Source: Deltaproteobacteria bacterium (lineage in GTDB: Bacteria; Bdellovibrionota_B; Oligoflexia; Oligoflexales; CAIYRB01). Taken from it: DNA of 49,558 nt. Location of the stretch: assembly GCA_016874735.1 (NCBI GenBank), contig VGTI01000030.1, positions 1 through 49,558 on the forward strand, written 5' to 3'. A program made the position numbers and the translations under genes. Of this stretch, positions 1 to 6,880 are shown piece after piece (positions within the stretch are counted from its first letter, which is position 1; each line of letters opens with the position of its first letter). The notes beneath the pieces were generated by a model, which searched no databases, was not told the origin of the DNA, and was given only the letters and a program-made list of their open reading frames with translations.

Positions 1-2
1 CG

Positions 3-158
3 GAGTTGTCGCAGAAGGGGGTACTCTTCTCCGGCACAGGACGTGGAGCCACAGTTAAGTCGCGAGCGGCCAAGGTCTCTCGCGCACATGGCAACGAAGC
101 GTCAAAAAAGACACGGCAGAGGCGTGTAGGCTTTGCCGTAGAAGCCTTACCCCTTTAG
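3..158 (+). CDS. Probable TnpB (IS200/IS605/IS1341-type) C-terminal tail, partial
   Basis: An open frame enters from the left edge and runs to TAG at 156-158. It encodes about 51 basic, Ser/Arg/Lys-rich residues, ending VEALPL. The stop codon sits in the loop of a CCCC-TTTA-GGGG hairpin (150-161). A basic unstructured tail followed by a hairpin at the stop is typical of TnpB genes of IS200/IS605 elements, where this region also encodes the guide RNA scaffold. The catalytic domain and zinc finger lie outside the window, so the family call rests on the tail and hairpin only. An unrelated basic protein remains possible. Confidence 0.4.
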   Translation, partial: ELSQKGVLFSGTGRGATVKSRAAKVSRAHGNEASKKTRQRRVGFAVEALPL

Positions 159-176
159 GGGGAGGTAGATCACCCT
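141..176 (+). mobile_element. Candidate right end / omega-RNA hairpin of an IS200/IS605-type element
   Basis: A hairpin with 4-bp GC arms (150-153 and 158-161) overlaps the stop codon of the preceding frame and is followed by GGAGGTAGATCAC. Right ends of IS200/IS605 elements carry such subterminal hairpins, and the RNA read from them is the TnpB guide scaffold. The exact element end cannot be fixed without other copies. Confidence 0.35.
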
Positions 177-207
177 GTGGCCCGAGCAGAACGTCCTTTG
201 GGTGGAA

Positions 208-237
208 ATTGGGATGACATATATTGGGATGACATAT
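208..237 (+). repeat. 15-bp perfect tandem duplication
   Basis: The unit ATTGGGATGACATAT occurs twice in direct succession (208-222 and 223-237), between the presumed insertion-sequence end and the ribosome binding site of the oxidoreductase gene. It could be a replication slippage product or a paired regulatory site. No family is recognised. Confidence 0.85.
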
Positions 238-287
238 CATAAGAGCCAGTGGATGCGGTCCCGAGATATACAGCTGGAGTGCAACGG

Positions 288-1562
288 ATGCAGATAGCAA
301 TCATCGGCAGTGGAATGGCAGGCCTCGTTGCAGGGTATTTGTGTCGTCAGGCCGGTCACGATGTCACCGTATTTGAATCCGCCGCCTCCCGTGGCATGGA
401 CGCTCATACTCTAGAGATCGCGCGTGAAGTCTCGAACGGCGCCGGTAGTGGCTGGGTCGATGTTCCTTTGCGTATCATGAGCTCCGAGGCCTGGCGCACG
501 GTCCTGACACTCTGCCGGCAACTCAAGGTCCCCACGTTTGATATCGACGTCGACCTTTCGTTTAGTTCGCTTGCAGGCGCCACCTGGCTGTCGACAGGGA
601 GATTCATGCGCGGTGATCGTGTGGTGCCGCTGGTTGGGTCGTGGCGTTATTTCAATCTCGATGCACTGACGGTATTTCGGAGCATGCTGCGCCTAAGGCG
701 GGATATCAAAGACAGCAATTTGCTCGCTAGTATCGGTGATATGTCGATCAATGAGTTTTTTACCTCGCGGCGTTATCCACCGCGGTTCTGGAAGGGCTGC
801 CTCCTGCCGGTGCTGGGTACCATCACAACTTGTAGCCGCGAGCATTTGGGGTCCTATCCCGCGCGCGATCTGCTGGCATCCGTCTGGCAGATGATGTACG
901 GCGATAAGCTGCGGCGGCTGTCAGCCGGGACGAGAGATCTGGCGCAGAAGCTCACTCCTGGCCTGCGTTTTATTTCAGGAGCAAAAGTAGTGTCAGTTGA
1001 GGCCGCAGGTCAAGGCTTGCGGATCCGCAATGCTGCTGGTGCAGAGCTGCTCGCTGATCACGTTGTAGTGGCAACGCAGGCGAATCAGATCGATTTCCTC
1101 CGCGGCGAGGTTGCAGATCTAGAGCACAATGTGCTGCAGGATCTCACTTTTGATGAGGGTGAGTTACTGGTGCACACGGATGAACGCTCGATGCCGCGGC
1201 GGCGCAGCGATTGGAAGGCGCTTAATTTTTTGATGGATGACGCGCTCGATCACGACATGTTTACAGTTTGGGTCAATCAGGTTGAGCCCTCGATTAAGCA
1301 CGAGCCCCCAATATTCCAAACTTGGAATCCGATCGTTCCCATCGATCCCATTAAGATCCTCAGTCGCGTGACCATGCAGCGCTCAGTCGTGACGCCCAAA
1401 AGTCGCCACGCCTGGCAGGCACTTGCCGACCTCAGTAAAAAGCCCGGACGGCGTGTTCACTACTGTGGTTCGTGGTCATTTCCCGGTGTGCCATTACTGG
1501 AATCGGCAGCAAGGTCAGCGATTAGGGCTGCGGGCGAAATCGGTGTGCAGTGGCAAACTTAA
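288..1562 (+). CDS. FAD/NAD-binding amine-oxidase-like oxidoreductase (COG2907-like)
   Basis: A 424-residue flavoprotein beginning MQIAIIGSGMAGLVAGYL, which is the GxGxxG dinucleotide fold with the adenosine-binding Glu at the end of strand 2 (VTVFES). The end of the protein (YCGSWSFPGVPLLESA) matches the C-terminal FAD-binding segment of amine-oxidase-like proteins. The pattern after the Rossmann fold (HTLEI, then VDVPLR, then SFS) resembles the predicted NAD/FAD-binding proteins of COG2907, often found near lipid-modifying methyltransferases. The ATG at 288 is preferred over the upstream start at 249 because GGAG lies 9 bases before it and the GxGxxG begins immediately. It overlaps the next gene by 13 bases. 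The substrate is unknown. Confidence 0.75.
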   Translation: MQIAIIGSGMAGLVAGYLCRQAGHDVTVFESAASRGMDAHTLEIAREVSNGAGSGWVDVPLRIMSSEAWRTVLTLCRQLKVPTFDIDVDLSFSSLAGATWLSTGRFMRGDRVVPLVGSWRYFNLDALTVFRSMLRLRRDIKDSNLLASIGDMSINEFFTSRRYPPRFWKGCLLPVLGTITTCSREHLGSYPARDLLASVWQMMYGDKLRRLSAGTRDLAQKLTPGLRFISGAKVVSVEAAGQGLRIRNAAGAELLADHVVVATQANQIDFLRGEVADLEHNVLQDLTFDEGELLVHTDERSMPRRRSDWKALNFLMDDALDHDMFTVWVNQVEPSIKHEPPIFQTWNPIVPIDPIKILSRVTMQRSVVTPKSRHAWQALADLSKKPGRRVHYCGSWSFPGVPLLESAARSAIRAAGEIGVQWQT

Positions 1563-2356
1563 AGGCCGATGCCTTTGATGTCGACACGACGTTGCTTGAC
1601 GGTTGCGGCCAGTGGGCCAATCTTGGTGATTGGCGTGATGCCGGCTCCTATGATGAGGCTTGCATCGCACTAGCGCGTCGCGTGGGTGAGGCCGCTGCCT
1701 TGGCACCGCCGATGTCGGTGCTTGATGTTGCCTGCGGCTACGGTGGAAGTGTGCGGCTTTGGGTTAATGCATTCGGTGTGAGTGTAGTGGACGCTGTTGA
1801 TCTCAGGCCCGCATGCATCACAGCGCTGCGTGAAGCATCACCGCCAGGCCTGCGTCATGTGTTTACTGCGCATGTTTCGGAGACATTGGAGCTACCAGCC
1901 ACGGTCCGCTACGACGCTGTCGTGTCGGTCGATGCCGCCTATCACTTTGCTAGTGCCCTCGATCTCGGGCGATTAGCAAGGCGATGCCTATGCCCAGGTG
2001 GACGTCTAGCCTATACTACTCTAATCTGGGGGAATCCTGATGCTGCGCGCCCCAATTGGTGGTGCAAATTATTTCTCCAAACGGCGCTTATACCGCAGGC
2101 AGCTGTGATGACACCCGGGGCATTGGGGGCTGCACTCGCGGATCTCGGATTTAGTGAAATGCAGATCTCCTACTTAGACGATGAAGTCTTGAGCGGATTT
2201 GCACGTTATGTGACCCAGCTCAGCTCTAAACTGAGTTTGGCTCACCGCCTCCGTCCAGCTTGGTGGAAGATTTGGCTCACCGCTCAGGCCTGTCGGCAGC
2301 TTCGAGCTTGGGGCCTGCGTTATGCATTAGTGCGGGGAGTGCTTGGAGCCCAGTGA
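1550..2356 (+). CDS. Class I SAM-dependent methyltransferase
   Basis: A 268-residue protein with SAM motif I VLDVACGYGGS near residue 57, an acidic residue at the end of strand 2 (AVDLR), and a motif IV-like segment YDAVVSVDAAYHF. The arrangement resembles UbiE/cyclopropane-synthase-like small-molecule methyltransferases. The start codon is GTG and lies inside the 3' end of the flavoprotein gene, so the two are probably translationally coupled and act on one substrate. A lipid or isoprenoid substrate is plausible because COG2907-type flavoproteins commonly neighbour fatty-acid methyltransferases, but nothing in the sequence fixes it. Confidence 0.75.
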   Translation: MANLKADAFDVDTTLLDGCGQWANLGDWRDAGSYDEACIALARRVGEAAALAPPMSVLDVACGYGGSVRLWVNAFGVSVVDAVDLRPACITALREASPPGLRHVFTAHVSETLELPATVRYDAVVSVDAAYHFASALDLGRLARRCLCPGGRLAYTTLIWGNPDAARPNWWCKLFLQTALIPQAAVMTPGALGAALADLGFSEMQISYLDDEVLSGFARYVTQLSSKLSLAHRLRPAWWKIWLTAQACRQLRAWGLRYALVRGVLGAQ

Positions 2357-2371
2357 TTTACAATTCTGTCA

Positions 2372-3169
2372 TTAGCTCACGATAGTCAATGGATCGGCGT
2401 CGCACTCGCTCAGCATAAACAACGTCTCCTTATGCAGATCCTTGAGCCTATTCATAAGTGGCGTGAGAGCCTGTCGCTCGCTACAGGAGTGCCGCGTCAC
2501 GATCACGGTAAGACCAGCAGCCGCGGCGGCAAGGGCGTCATGGTGACGCAGCTCACCGCAGACTAAGGCATCGGCGCCCACTCTAATGGCCAGGCGCAGG
2601 AGGTCGCTAGCGGCGCCGGCGGCGACAGCTACTTTTTTAATGACCACGCCCTCGGTAGGACCCGCGACGAGTACATGGCTGAGACCAAGCTGTGCCTTGA
2701 CGCGGGCGATCAACTCTTGTGCCGTGGTGGGTGCCACATGACCTACACGTCCCATGCCGACACCTAGAAAGTCACTTTTCGTCCCGGCAACTTCTTTAAA
2801 CGGCTTAATGGGGATCCGGTCCGTGAGTCCTACGGCGTCTGCTAGTACGTCATTTGTACCACCAATGGCAGCATCTAGGGCCGTGTGCGGTGAGTAGAAG
2901 GCGATCCCGTGCCTGAGAGCAACACCCACTGCCGCGCGCGCATCGATTCTCTTCAGTCCGTTGAATATCGGTGGATGATACGCAATGATGAGCCCGGAGC
3001 GATGCTGGATCGCTTCGTGGACCACCGGCAATGTCATGTCTATGGTAAGCAGCACCCGGTCGATATCGTCATCAGGATCACCCGCCAAAAGTCCCACATT
3101 GTCCCACTCCTCGGCAAACTTCAGAGGAGCGATGGTTTCAAGTGTGCGTACAATTTGGTGAACCTTCAT
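2372..3169 (-). CDS. Nif3-like dinuclear metal-centre protein (YbgI family)
   Basis: A 265-residue protein of the usual length for the short YbgI/Nif3 form. Family landmarks are the N-terminal EEWDNVGLLAGD, metal-binding AYHPPIFNG, YSPHTALDA, and the C-terminal HHDALAAAAAG and TRHSCSERQ segments, which supply the His and Glu ligands. Members form toroidal hexamers with a two-metal site; the physiological reaction is unsettled (names such as GTP cyclohydrolase 1 type 2 are annotation artefacts). The ATG at 3169 abuts a perfect 23-bp inverted repeat, and no convincing Shine-Dalgarno is seen upstream, so translation may depend on the upstream gene or on that repeat. Confidence 0.9.
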   Translation of the reverse strand: MKVHQIVRTLETIAPLKFAEEWDNVGLLAGDPDDDIDRVLLTIDMTLPVVHEAIQHRSGLIIAYHPPIFNGLKRIDARAAVGVALRHGIAFYSPHTALDAAIGGTNDVLADAVGLTDRIPIKPFKEVAGTKSDFLGVGMGRVGHVAPTTAQELIARVKAQLGLSHVLVAGPTEGVVIKKVAVAAGAASDLLRLAIRVGADALVCGELRHHDALAAAAAGLTVIVTRHSCSERQALTPLMNRLKDLHKETLFMLSECDADPLTIVS

Positions 3170-3319
3170 AACTGGTCTACTTAATTGTTGGTGGAGGCGC
3201 CGAACCTCCCAGTTTTACTGGTGAATTAGTCGATAAGCGCGGCAACTTCCGTCGCCGTTCTGTAACAGTCTAGGACAATTATTAAATTTGTCATCTACCA
3301 ACAATTAAGTAGACCAGTT
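3170..3319. repeat. 150-bp MITE-like spacer with perfect 23-bp terminal inverted repeats
   Basis: Positions 3170-3192 and 3297-3319 are exact reverse complements (arms start AACTGGTCTAC and end GTAGACCAGTT). They enclose 104 bases that also contain a smaller GGAGG/CCTCC stem near 3193-3210. The repeats fill the entire gap between the stop codon of the membrane-protein gene (TCA on the plus strand at 3320-3322) and the nif3 start codon (3167-3169). No protein is encoded. No clear target-site duplication is visible. It could be a miniature transposable element or a structured intercistronic RNA. Confidence 0.9.
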
Positions 3320-4306
3320 TCAGCGCATTTCATCCAAAGGCTCCCGCGTCAGCAACCAGACCCCCGTCAGCAGGCTGGCGACGAACACGAAGCCAAGATC
3401 CATGGTGATGCTGATTTGGCAGTCATTACTGGTAATGGCCCCGAGCATCCTGCGAAGTAGGTCCATGGCATTCTTGCTGGGATTAGTGCCGATCATTGAC
3501 GCTGTTTGAGCAGTGACTGTGACGAAAATGGCGACCGCCAGAATTTTCAGCCAAGTCCACAGTGTGATGCTACGTTTTGCAAGTACCTCTGGCGTGGGGA
3601 GCAGAGCTACGACCAGGAGTAGATGCACGGCGAGCAGGATGGCCGCGTATGCTACCGAATTGACATCAAACCAAGGCACAGCAGCGATTAGAACCACAGT
3701 CAGCGAAATGGCTGTGGCTGGTATGAGGCCCATCGTCAGGCGTTCTACACGCAGTAAGGGATTGATCCAGGGATTCTCCTCGTCGTCCTCGTCCTCGTCA
3801 AATGGCAGCTGCGTTTGACAAATCAGGTAAGCGATAAAAAAGGCGAGCGACACGCTGATGGCGCCCAGAAATCCCAGTAGTGCCCACCATAGAGCTTCAC
3901 GGCCAAAGGCGCTTCTGAGAATACTGACATAGCCGCAGGCGAAGAGCAGGAGCTGCGACGACCAAAACCACTGCTCCGGCGTTTGACTCACTAGGCGATA
4001 GGCCTGGACAAAAAGATCGGCGTTGGCCACCCACTCGTGCCAATTGCCGGCGGACTGAGTTGTGTAGGTCCAGACAAAGAACTTAACGACATAGAGCCAC
4101 GTGCCCACTCCCGCCACGGCGCCCGTCGCAATGAGCATGGTGGCGACGGCGAAGGCCACCTTTTCTGTCGGAAACGCTCCCGAGAGGCGCCTTAGCACGC
4201 GCAGATAGGGCGCCAAGGTACGGGATCCGACATGCCACAGGGCGTACCCAAGAGCGCCGAAGTAGACGAGCATGGATACATAGCCGATGAGAATACGCAG
4301 AGTCAT
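3320..4306 (-). CDS. Polytopic membrane protein, unknown function
   Basis: A 328-residue protein with about eight hydrophobic helices (for example near residues 2-24, 44-68, 115-135, 138-165, 195-215, 220-240, 250-270 and 300-320) and an acidic cytoplasmic or periplasmic loop, FDEDEDDEENPW. No family is recognised. The ATG at 4306 is preferred to the more upstream frame opening at 4372 because AGAGGAGG lies five bases before it and the following residues form a clean first membrane segment. It is upstream of nif3 on the same strand and ends exactly at the inverted-repeat spacer. Confidence 0.7.
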   Translation of the reverse strand: MTLRILIGYVSMLVYFGALGYALWHVGSRTLAPYLRVLRRLSGAFPTEKVAFAVATMLIATGAVAGVGTWLYVVKFFVWTYTTQSAGNWHEWVANADLFVQAYRLVSQTPEQWFWSSQLLLFACGYVSILRSAFGREALWWALLGFLGAISVSLAFFIAYLICQTQLPFDEDEDDEENPWINPLLRVERLTMGLIPATAISLTVVLIAAVPWFDVNSVAYAAILLAVHLLLVVALLPTPEVLAKRSITLWTWLKILAVAIFVTVTAQTASMIGTNPSKNAMDLLRRMLGAITSNDCQISITMDLGFVFVASLLTGVWLLTREPLDEMR

Positions 4307-4443
4307 AAACCTCCTCTGATGGCCAACGCAACCTTGAGGGTGGCCAGGAGTGGGGATGGTTTTGGCTTGCAAAACAACTAATTAGTAATAGTAGCAGATT
4401 AAATGAGAAGGCGTGAGCTCGTACGGCAAGAGATAAGACAAAC

Positions 4444-4476
4444 AAAAAACCCTACCGCGAAAGAGTCGAGTAGGGT
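4444..4476 (-). terminator. Rho-independent terminator, homologous to the one at tRNA-Asp
   Basis: Minus-strand arms ACCCTAC and GTAGGGT (4449-4455 and 4470-4476) are followed by a run of T. The layout (CCACTTTT, short spacer, AAGACCCT.CTCGA) matches the terminator after tRNA-Asp at 14980-15009, so both probably descend from one tRNA terminator, here displaced to the left side of the element. Confidence 0.75.
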
Positions 4477-4484
4477 CTTGTATA

Positions 4485-4497
4485 AAAAGTGGCGGGA
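4485..4497. repeat. Left att-like direct repeat
   Basis: AAAAGTGGCGGGA, identical to 15020-15032 at the tRNA-Asp 3' end. Similarity continues in broken form on both sides (terminator on one side, tRNA relic on the other), as expected for an att duplication. Confidence 0.7.
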
Positions 4498-4519
4498 GCG
4501 AATGGACGATTTTAGAACC
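4490..4519 (-). pseudogene. Relic of a tRNA-Asp 3' half
   Basis: Read on the minus strand, blocks GGTTC, CGTCCA and TCCCGCCA appear in the same order as in the T-arm and acceptor of the intact tRNA-Asp, with a 5-base insertion before TCCCGCCA and a changed T-loop. It cannot fold as a functional tRNA. This is the fragment expected when an element replaces the 3' end of a tRNA gene and the displaced copy decays. Confidence 0.6.
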
Positions 4520-4654
4520 TGGTGCCGCGAGGGTATTGGCGAGGTTTGAAATCTGGTTCAACTTGTGTCCATGCGCGTGACATAAAAAAGGTTCGCAAAT
4601 ACAGTATGTTGATTGCATTTGTAAAGTTAAATATAGAAAATTCCGATAATTAAA

Positions 4655-4687
4655 TTGACAATACGAAGGTAGGTGGCGTATCACGCC
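4655..4687 (+). promoter_or_regulatory. Promoter and palindromic operator of the XRE/ImmA gene
   Basis: A -35 TTGACA at 4655-4660 is followed 18 bases later by a weak -10 TATCAC (4679-4684). A palindrome GGCGT-ATC-ACGCC (4675-4687) overlaps the -10. An AGGAG lies at 4692-4696, eight bases before ATG 4704. The encoded XRE domain makes autorepression at this palindrome the simple reading. Confidence 0.5.
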
Positions 4688-4703
4688 GCTTAGGAGTCTC
4701 ACT

Positions 4704-5876
4704 ATGGCGCGCCCCACCATCTCTCTAAAAATTGATCCGAAGGCATTAAGAGCAGCTATAGACGCTCGGAAAATGTCCATGACTGATCTTGCTACCGCGC
4801 TTGGAGTCGAGCGTGCGACGCTACACGGGTGGGTAAGTAAGGGCTCGATTCCACCTAACCGACTCTCGTCTTTGGCCAGATCCTTGAGCCTTACCGGCGC
4901 CGAGGTTGAGTCATTCAAACCTCGCAAGCAAATTGATGTCCGATTCCGCACACTGCGAAACCTCGAAGTCGAGACCGGTATAGTGAATCAGGTCACCGAT
5001 CTGGCGCGCACCGTATTCCGGCTCGAGGAACATTTTGGCGCACCGCATATCGATAGTTACAAAAAGCTGCCTAAAGTCGGGTATGAGCACCCACGGAACG
5101 TCGCTGAATTCCTTCTGAAGCAGTTCCAGCTTCCCTCTTATCCCTTGTCACTTGAACAGCTAACTCGTGCCTTATTGGTTCGCGGTATTCCTGTCGTCTT
5201 CTTGCCTTTTTGGGAAGAGGTCCGTGCAGCCAAAGTTAAGGCATTCACAGCATATCAAGATAGGCTAGGCCTGATTTTCATCGACTCAAACTCTGCCTTT
5301 GAAGATGTGCCCTGGTTGATCATTCACGAGTTGACTCACATTGTTAAAAATGACGGTGGCCACGTCACCGCGGCAGAGGAAAAATTTTGTAACCAAGTAG
5401 CCATCGAAGTCTGCACTCCTTCTGAATTTTTCGATTCCCGGAAGGATGAATTACGCAATCTATTGACAGGGGTGAGCTTGCCTGCGGCTGTTAACATCGT
5501 GCGTGAAATCGCAGATCTACTGGGTGCGAGCTTCAGGGGGGTAGTGCTCAGGGCGAAGGATGCCGGGATTTTTGATTCAAAATCAGGGGTGTGTCGTTAC
5601 CTGATGACCGCAGCTAGAAACAGCGAATCTCGTCGTGTACTAATTTCTGATTTAATTTGTCCTAAAAACACAGATGATGCGTGTGACTGGGACGCCCTTC
5701 TCAAAGACCCCTCCAAGGGGTACCTTATGCATCTGCAAGCATTGGTTAGAGATGGGCTGTTCCAGGGCAAGATTTCTCAAGGTAAGGCCGCTGAGATGCT
5801 TGGCATCGATGAGTCCGTGATCGCTGCACTATACGAACGTTGGATGCCAGCAGAAGATGATTCAGCTCCTCTCTGA
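4704..5876 (+). CDS. XRE-family HTH fused to ImmA/IrrE zinc metallopeptidase
   Basis: A 390-residue protein. Residues 12-66 form an XRE-type helix-turn-helix (MTDLATALGVERATLHGWV). Residues about 130-290 are an ImmA/IrrE (DUF955) peptidase with the zinc motif HELTH at 208-212, followed by the downstream acidic helix (EEKFCNQVAIE) and the P-S-E-F of the usual LLMP segment. A C-terminal extension (about 350-385) contains a second small helical repeat. ImmA/IrrE proteases with XRE domains control phage, ICE and toxin modules by cleaving or binding repressors. It overlaps the PIN-like gene by 20 bases, which suggests a two-gene module with this protein as regulator or antitoxin. Confidence 0.85.
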   Translation: MARPTISLKIDPKALRAAIDARKMSMTDLATALGVERATLHGWVSKGSIPPNRLSSLARSLSLTGAEVESFKPRKQIDVRFRTLRNLEVETGIVNQVTDLARTVFRLEEHFGAPHIDSYKKLPKVGYEHPRNVAEFLLKQFQLPSYPLSLEQLTRALLVRGIPVVFLPFWEEVRAAKVKAFTAYQDRLGLIFIDSNSAFEDVPWLIIHELTHIVKNDGGHVTAAEEKFCNQVAIEVCTPSEFFDSRKDELRNLLTGVSLPAAVNIVREIADLLGASFRGVVLRAKDAGIFDSKSGVCRYLMTAARNSESRRVLISDLICPKNTDDACDWDALLKDPSKGYLMHLQALVRDGLFQGKISQGKAAEMLGIDESVIAALYERWMPAEDDSAPL

Positions 5877-6405
5877 TACCTGTTCCGTCATCAAGTTGCT
5901 CGCACCTGGTCTCGACTTGTTTAGGCCGGGTCTTCTCACTGTTGGAGATCTGGTCGTTCACCCTCTTTTGCATCAAGAGGTGAAAAAATGGTGCAAGGAG
6001 AAAAAGCAGCGATTGAAGGTCGAGATCGACAGGATCAAGGCGATGCGAGCGCCACCGGGTATCCGGCTGGATAAATTGGCCTTGGATGCGCAATGTGCCA
6101 TCATTCGATTGGTAGAAGTTCACCTCGATCTTGATATTGGCCACAAAGACCGCGAGTATCTAGCGACTGTCCTTTGTAACGATCAGATGGAGCTCGTCAC
6201 GAACGATGTCGCGTCGCTGGGTGCGGTAGCCAAAGAGCTAGATGTCAATATTCGATGCGCTGAGGAAATTCTTGTGATTGCTCACCGCGAGGGTGTGGTT
6301 AGTAAAAAGCTTATGAATGCTACTATCTCCCATTGGCTCGCTATCCGCGAAATACCTTCGCGGAAAGGTCGCGCGATACTGGCGATGGCTGGCTTTCGGA
6401 TCTAA
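5857..6405 (+). CDS. PIN-domain-like protein, probable toxin partner
   Basis: A 182-residue protein with the acidic spacing of a PIN nuclease: D7 (LLSDTCSVIKL), E41 (HQEVKKW), D98 (GHKDREYLATVL) and D117 (LVTNDVASL). PIN domains of VapC type cleave RNA with a metal held by these residues. The start codon lies inside the 3' end of the XRE-ImmA gene (20-base overlap), so the two are co-translated. The C-terminal third (about 135-182) is a helical extension not needed for the fold. The role as a toxin is inference from the pairing and the acidic residues. Confidence 0.65.
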   Translation: MIQLLSDTCSVIKLLAPGLDLFRPGLLTVGDLVVHPLLHQEVKKWCKEKKQRLKVEIDRIKAMRAPPGIRLDKLALDAQCAIIRLVEVHLDLDIGHKDREYLATVLCNDQMELVTNDVASLGAVAKELDVNIRCAEEILVIAHREGVVSKKLMNATISHWLAIREIPSRKGRAILAMAGFRI

Positions 6406-6880
6406 TTTGCCTTGCGAGATATTTAAAAATATTATTGTTAATTTAAGTGCAGTAGCGCAATAAATAATAAATAGATAGCGATATTGATTTTTTTGTCTTT
6501 GCCTCGACCATTATCCGGCTGGTGTCACGACCTAGCTCTTTAGTCACCTCCAGGGAAACGAGACTGTTAGTGTTCGACCACCACGCGATAAAATTTTGGT
6601 GACTTCTGCTTCCGAAATTGTTTGACGCATCTATCAAGTGCTGATCATTAAAGATTTTGCAGTCGGTTCAATGGTCAAATAAAATTTGATCATTGCGTCG
6701 GCAATATCACTCTTAATTCCCATATCAATTGTACTTTTTCGGCTCTGGCTTACAATAATGTAGTCCTCCGCGTTATTGGAAGTTACGCGTGAAAGCATTG
6801 GTTTTTCTCATTCCAAAAGCTTGTATTCATATGCGGGGGATTTAGATAACCGCGAGATTGGTACACAGTTGGTCGACCTG
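6406..6880. other. AT-rich intergenic stretch, possible small minus-strand frames
   Basis: 475 bases between the PIN-like gene and the convergent end of the methyltransferase gene. Two short minus-strand frames could be read: 6634-6798 (54 codons, ATG start, ends TGA) and 6443-6637 (64 codons, TTG start overlapping that TGA). Neither has a good ribosome binding site or a recognisable motif. They may be remnants of a decayed gene. No terminator is obvious. Confidence 0.4.
6634..6798 (-). CDS. Possible small ORF, unknown
   Basis: A 54-residue frame starting MLSRVTSNN and ending SLMIST. Composition is protein-like (mixed charged and hydrophobic residues) but there is only a weak AGAAA upstream. 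It lies downstream of the methyltransferase gene on the same strand, 82 bases after its stop. No family is recognised. Confidence 0.2.
   Translation of the reverse strand: MLSRVTSNNAEDYIIVSQSRKSTIDMGIKSDIADAMIKFYLTIEPTAKSLMIST

Larger units (their letters stand above)
4307..4703. other. Intergenic region containing the left boundary of the integrated element
   Basis: No gene is supported in these 397 bases; the long minus-strand frame crossing it overlaps the XRE gene and lacks coding features. It holds a minus-strand terminator (4444-4476), a 13-bp att-like repeat (4485-4497), a decayed fragment of a tRNA-Asp 3' half (4490-4519) and the promoter/operator of the XRE gene (4655-4687). Confidence 0.7.

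Noticed and set aside
3170-3319. Integron attC site
   Set aside because: The outer arms do not match RYYYAAC/GTTRRRY core sites in the right order, the arms are perfect rather than bulged, and no integron integrase is present.
4382-4951. A 189-codon minus-strand frame
   Set aside because: It runs antisense to the XRE gene and across the att region and terminator, has no recognisable motif and no good start signal.
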